Origin: Candidatus Aminicenantes bacterium UBA2199
GTDB taxonomy: Bacteria > Acidobacteriota > Aminicenantia > UBA2199
Reading direction: 5' to 3'
DNA length: 14,961 nucleotides
Assembly: GCA_002327965.1 (NCBI GenBank)
Contig: DCVB01000036.1
Location: 1-14,961, forward strand
Shown here: positions 12,005-14,961 of the stretch, in pieces
Position numbering within the stretch: position 1 is the first letter of the stretch
Layout of the letters: the number at the start of each line of letters is the position of its first letter
Translations under genes and position numbers: made by a program
The notes under the pieces: generated by a model
The model's database searches: none
What the model was told of the DNA's origin: nothing
The model's input: the letters and a program-made list of their open reading frames with translations, nothing else

Positions 12005-12602
12005 CGCCGCCTTTTCCCGCCCGGGCCCGCCGGTTCTTTTCCGTCCGGGCGCGCAGCCATGCCGCCGCCAGGGCCACGCTTCCCAGGATCAGCACTTCGC
12101 GCAGCGCCGCCGCCAGGTTGTGGCTGTTGAACAGGCTGGGGAAGAAATCGCCGGCTGCGGACGAGCGGGTGATGTTGATGAACAGCGGGCTGGCGGCGAT
12201 GAAATAGCGTCCTGAGAAAGGCCAGAACAGGGGAAGGCCGAAGGGAGCCCTGAGGTCCAGGGCGAAGAGGTCGAGCAGCAAATGCGACAGGAACAGCAGG
12301 AAGATCATGGCTGCCGGCACCCAGAAGCGCCCGTGCGCCCGAGCATCCGCGCGGCGATTTTTCAGGCAGAAGAATCCGGCGCCGATGGCGGCGACGGCCA
12401 GTGCCGCGCCCAGGCTGTGAAAAGCGCCATGATGGAACTGGTTGGGCCGGCCGCTGAGTAGCCCGGGAATGAAGTCGGCATCGGGCAGATTGGCCAGGAA
12501 CATGAAAAAGAAAGCATCGAGCCAGCGATGGGCGGAAAAAAAACCGGGACAGGCCTGCTGCAGGGCTATCCCCGCCAGCGCATGGCCGATCGGCAACGGC
12601 AT
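11991..12602 (-). CDS. DUF457 (YdjM-like) membrane-bound metal-dependent hydrolase family protein
   Basis: 203 residues, integral membrane protein. Family motifs: GHALAGIA at 6-13, LANLPDADFIPGL at 36-48, HHGAFHSLG at 57-65 and SHLLLDLFA at 106-114. The conserved His and Asp residues (H7, D41, D43, H57, H58, H62, H107, D111) are the presumed metal ligands, related to the phospholipase C/S1-P1-like arrangement. The biochemical role of the family is not settled. It starts three bases after the FAD-dehydrogenase stop codon, so it is the last gene of the minus-strand operon. Its 3' end overlaps the acyltransferase gene by 14 bp, tail to tail. Confidence 0.87.
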   Translation of the reverse strand: MPLPIGHALAGIALQQACPGFFSAHRWLDAFFFMFLANLPDADFIPGLLSGRPNQFHHGAFHSLGAALAVAAIGAGFFCLKNRRADARAHGRFWVPAAMIFLLFLSHLLLDLFALDLRAPFGLPLFWPFSGRYFIAASPLFINITRSSAAGDFFPSLFNSHNLAAALREVLILGSVALAAAWLRARTEKNRRARAGKGGVSGG

Positions 12603-12605
12603 GAT

Positions 12606-14090
12606 CTACACTCTGGCGTCCAGCAGGGCGATCACCCGCTCGCATTCCTGCCGCCAGCGCGCATCGCTCCACTGGAACAGGGAGCGCAGTCGGGGCAGCA
12701 GATCCATGGCGCGCCGGGGATTCTCGCCCAGGCCGGTGCGGCGGAAGAGCAAGTCGTCCAGGTGCATGACCGCCTCTTCTTCGACCAGGGACCGGAGGGC
12801 GTTGGCATCCCAATCTCCGCCGGCCTGCCAGTCGTAGGTGAAGAACCCGCGCCGCGAGTTCGCCGCTTCCGGCGGCAGGCACCTTTTTGCCCGAACGTGA
12901 GGGAAAATATTTTTCAGGGTTTTTTCCGCCACCCGGCGCGAAGTGGTGTACTTGACGCCGGAAACGCTGAAGAGCCCCTCCGGACCCAGATGCTTCCCGT
13001 GGTCCAGGATCGTCTCCCGGGCGGCGAGTTTGCCCGAAGCGCTGGCGGGCAGGATTCCGGAATATACCCATTCGATGTCGTTTTTTCCCAGGGACAGATC
13101 CGGCACCGCGTCGTTCATGTCGGCGATGAAGCCGGCGATGTCCGCGGGCCGCGGCAACGATTCCCTGTCGTCATCGGCGAGCAGGACCTCGCCGGTGCCG
13201 GCCAGCAAACGACCCTGCCAGTTGTGGACGAAATAGGTGTGCCCGGGTCGGCCGGGCGGTACCAGCGCCAGGGCGTATTCACTCAACGCCTGGGTCCGGA
13301 ACAGGATATTGAACAGCAGCAGGCGTCGGCGCAGCAGGCTGGGGTGATCCTGGTCGAATTTCTTCGCCAGTTCCCGGCACCAGGGGCCGGCGGCGTTGAT
13401 GACGACCGGGGCGCGGAACTCCAGGTTTTGCGCGGACTCGCGGTCCGCGGCCACGACCCCGCGCACCCGGCCCTTCTGGAGGAGCAGGTGATCCGCCTCG
13501 ACGTAGTTCAAGGCGGTGGCGCCGAGGTCGCCGGCCCAGCGCAGGAGCTCCAGCAGCAGGCGCTGATGCTCGGGCATGGCGGCGTCGTACCACAGCGCCG
13601 CGCCTTTGAGCCCGCGGGGGTCGACCTGGGGGAAAAGCCGCCGGGTAGAGTCCCGGCCGATGATCCTGCCCATGGGAAGTCGGCTGCCGGCGGCGAGTCC
13701 CCGGTTGCGGCCGATGCTCAGCACGTCGTTCAGCAGCAGGCCGGCGCGCAGGATGCCCGGGCGCATCAGCCCCCGGCCGTAGAGGGGCATCAGGCAGGGC
13801 AGGACATGCACCAGGGCGGGAAAATTGGCCATGAACCAGAGCCGCTCGGGTACCGATTCATAAAAGCGGGGCACGTCGAGAGACTGCAGATAGCGCAAGC
13901 CGCCGTGGACCGTGCGCAGGTGATTGCGGCTGGTGGCGCCGCCGAAATCATCCTTTTCCAGCAGCAGCGCCCGCTTGCCGCGCTTCCCGGCTTCCAGGGC
14001 CAGCATGACGCCGTAGATGCCGCCGCCGATGATGATCAGGTCATGTTCCGTCGCTGCGGCCTTGGCCGGGTATCTTGTGATGCTCGCCAT
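12606..14090 (-). CDS. GlpD-type FAD-dependent glycerol-3-phosphate dehydrogenase family protein
   Basis: 494 residues. The N-terminal FAD Rossmann motif is DLIIIGGGIYGVMLALEAGKRG (about 17-38), with E45 ending the second strand (LLLEKDDFGG). SRNHLRTVHGGLRYL (54-68) is the GlpD family block, INAAGPW lies at 231-237, and GVKYTTSRRVAE (378-389) is the second FAD-contact block. The last 95 residues form the C-terminal cap. GlpD oxidises glycerol-3-phosphate to dihydroxyacetone phosphate at the membrane and passes electrons to quinone. No glpK or glpF is adjacent, so a relative acting on another hydroxy acid or sugar phosphate is possible. GAGG lies three bases before the ATG. The gene follows the SGNH gene by 39 bp. 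Confidence 0.88.
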   Translation of the reverse strand: MASITRYPAKAAATEHDLIIIGGGIYGVMLALEAGKRGKRALLLEKDDFGGATSRNHLRTVHGGLRYLQSLDVPRFYESVPERLWFMANFPALVHVLPCLMPLYGRGLMRPGILRAGLLLNDVLSIGRNRGLAAGSRLPMGRIIGRDSTRRLFPQVDPRGLKGAALWYDAAMPEHQRLLLELLRWAGDLGATALNYVEADHLLLQKGRVRGVVAADRESAQNLEFRAPVVINAAGPWCRELAKKFDQDHPSLLRRRLLLFNILFRTQALSEYALALVPPGRPGHTYFVHNWQGRLLAGTGEVLLADDDRESLPRPADIAGFIADMNDAVPDLSLGKNDIEWVYSGILPASASGKLAARETILDHGKHLGPEGLFSVSGVKYTTSRRVAEKTLKNIFPHVRAKRCLPPEAANSRRGFFTYDWQAGGDWDANALRSLVEEEAVMHLDDLLFRRTGLGENPRRAMDLLPRLRSLFQWSDARWRQECERVIALLDARV

Positions 14091-14129
14091 GTTCCTCGGT
14101 TTGCCTCGTCCTCTGCCGGAATGACGCGG

Positions 14130-14961
14130 TCAGTCGACGATTTTCGAGCGGGGCGCCCTTTTTGCCGATGCGCCCGGGTGGATATATCCGCTCACGTTCC
14201 CGGAGCGGTCGACGGTCTGTATGCGGAAATCAAGCGCCGGCAGGAATGGGAAAAGATGAAAGGTAAAAAAACTGTTGGTCGTTTTTGCGGCATAGGGCAG
14301 GTCCCCGGTTTGGAAGCCGAATTCGATCTGGAAATAATCGAAGTCCGATTCGTTGCTGGGGTCCCAGAAAGCGGTCCGCTTCAGGGAGCTCTTGGGATCG
14401 ATGACCCTGATGTTTTGCGGCGGGAAAGGAGGGAACTTGACCAGGGCGTCGGCGAACAGCGAGGCGATCAGCGCATGGCCCGCGCCGTTGGGATGGTTGC
14501 CCTTGATCTCGATCTCCTCGCCATCGACGATGACCTTGCCCGGCGTCTCCAGCAGGTCCTTCCAGCCGTCGGGAGGTTGGGTGCCCATGAAGGCGCTGAG
14601 CGTGTCGATGCTGGACGTTCTCTTGCGGGCGGCGAGGTCGAGGATGCCGGCGCTGAGCTCTTTGAGGTTGTTCCAGTAATACTGATATCCTGAAAAGACG
14701 TCCTTGCGCGGTGTCAGGGTGGAGACGATGACGCGCATGTCGCGTTCCAGGGCGGCATCGATGATGTAACTCAGATTTTCCAGTGAGGAGGCCAGTGAAA
14801 AACTGAGGCGCCAGACATCGTTGACCCCCAGCATCATGAGGAAATACAGTGCCGGGTTGGCGTCGAGGTCTCCGTCGATGCGCAAGGCGGCCTGGTAGGT
14901 CTGTTCGCCGGGGATCCCCAGGTTGACGAAATCGGCCGGACCGTAATTCAATGCCAGGTAG
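14130..14961 (-). CDS. SGNH/GDSL-hydrolase-like protein, 5' end outside window
   Basis: About 277 C-terminal residues; the frame runs open to the window edge, so the first in-window start is internal. NLGIPGEQTYQ matches block II, LMMLGVNDVWR block III, and GNHPNGAGH block V (catalytic His). Block I with the catalytic Ser lies outside the window. The usual Asp three residues before the His is Lys here (KGNH). After the esterase-like part, the last 90 or so residues (VIDPKSSLKRTAFWDPSNESDFDYFQIEF...RIQTVDRSGNVSGYI) look like a fibronectin type III-like beta domain, common in secreted enzymes. First visible gene of the minus-strand operon with the FAD dehydrogenase and DUF457 protein. Deacylation of a glycan or lipid is a reasonable guess. 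Confidence 0.8.
   Translation of the reverse strand, partial: YLALNYGPADFVNLGIPGEQTYQAALRIDGDLDANPALYFLMMLGVNDVWRLSFSLASSLENLSYIIDAALERDMRVIVSTLTPRKDVFSGYQYYWNNLKELSAGILDLAARKRTSSIDTLSAFMGTQPPDGWKDLLETPGKVIVDGEEIEIKGNHPNGAGHALIASLFADALVKFPPFPPQNIRVIDPKSSLKRTAFWDPSNESDFDYFQIEFGFQTGDLPYAAKTTNSFFTFHLFPFLPALDFRIQTVDRSGNVSGYIHPGASAKRAPRSKIVD

Noticed and set aside
12528..14693. Long plus-strand open frame (721 codons) opposite the GlpD-like and SGNH genes
   Set aside because: Composition-driven shadow; no recognisable motifs, while the opposite strand has FAD-binding and SGNH blocks.

Overview
The window is GC-rich, densely packed bacterial chromosome with ordinary housekeeping and envelope genes and no phage, plasmid or insertion-sequence genes. 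No marker gene fixes the taxon. A high-GC genome combining a YtrA-type GntR/ABC operon, PDZ-only and TPM/zinc-ribbon envelope proteins and microsatellite-filled intergenic DNA would fit an uncultivated Gram-negative lineage such as Acidobacteriota/Aminicenantes. That is a weak inference.

Layout. (1) 1-164: one side of a composite repeat element, cut by the window edge. (2) 165-3172, minus strand: a CAT-anticodon tRNA, then tilS, then an AmpG-like MFS transporter. (3) 3173-3824: about 650 bp without a gene, built almost entirely from short tandem arrays with 7-bp or 6-bp units. It surrounds a 64-bp core that recurs, inverted, at position 1. (4) 3825-8382: a minus-strand TPM-domain membrane protein, divergent from a plus-strand operon of YtrA-type GntR repressor, ABC ATPase and ABC-2 permease; the permease carries a large extra C-terminal domain. 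(5) 8462-9539: an anchored double-PDZ protein closed by a strong intrinsic terminator. (6) 9554-11109: a UPF0316-like membrane protein (minus), a two-gene plus-strand unit (small two-helix membrane protein and a secreted desulfoferrodoxin-like protein), and an unknown 94-residue protein (minus). (7) 11238-12004: an acyl carrier protein overlapping a hexapeptide-repeat acyltransferase. (8) 11991-14961, minus strand: an SGNH-hydrolase-like protein (5' end outside the window), a GlpD-type FAD dehydrogenase and a DUF457 membrane protein.

How the genes fit together. The GntR-ABC-permease set looks like a self-regulated envelope exporter or stress operon, with a dyad operator lying on its -10 box. 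The tRNA and tilS are adjacent, so a tRNA with anticodon CAU sits beside the enzyme that modifies one CAU tRNA species. The carrier-protein/acyltransferase pair suggests acyl transfer onto a surface glycan or small molecule. Several promoters are readable by eye, and three of them place the predicted transcription start at or within a few bases of the start codon.

The most unusual content is the repeat region. It holds many distinct tandem arrays, most of exactly four units, with recurring variant patterns (A-B-B-A, A-B-A-A). It also holds an inverted-symmetric element whose hairpin-rich core is 63/64 identical in its two copies, while everything around it has diverged.
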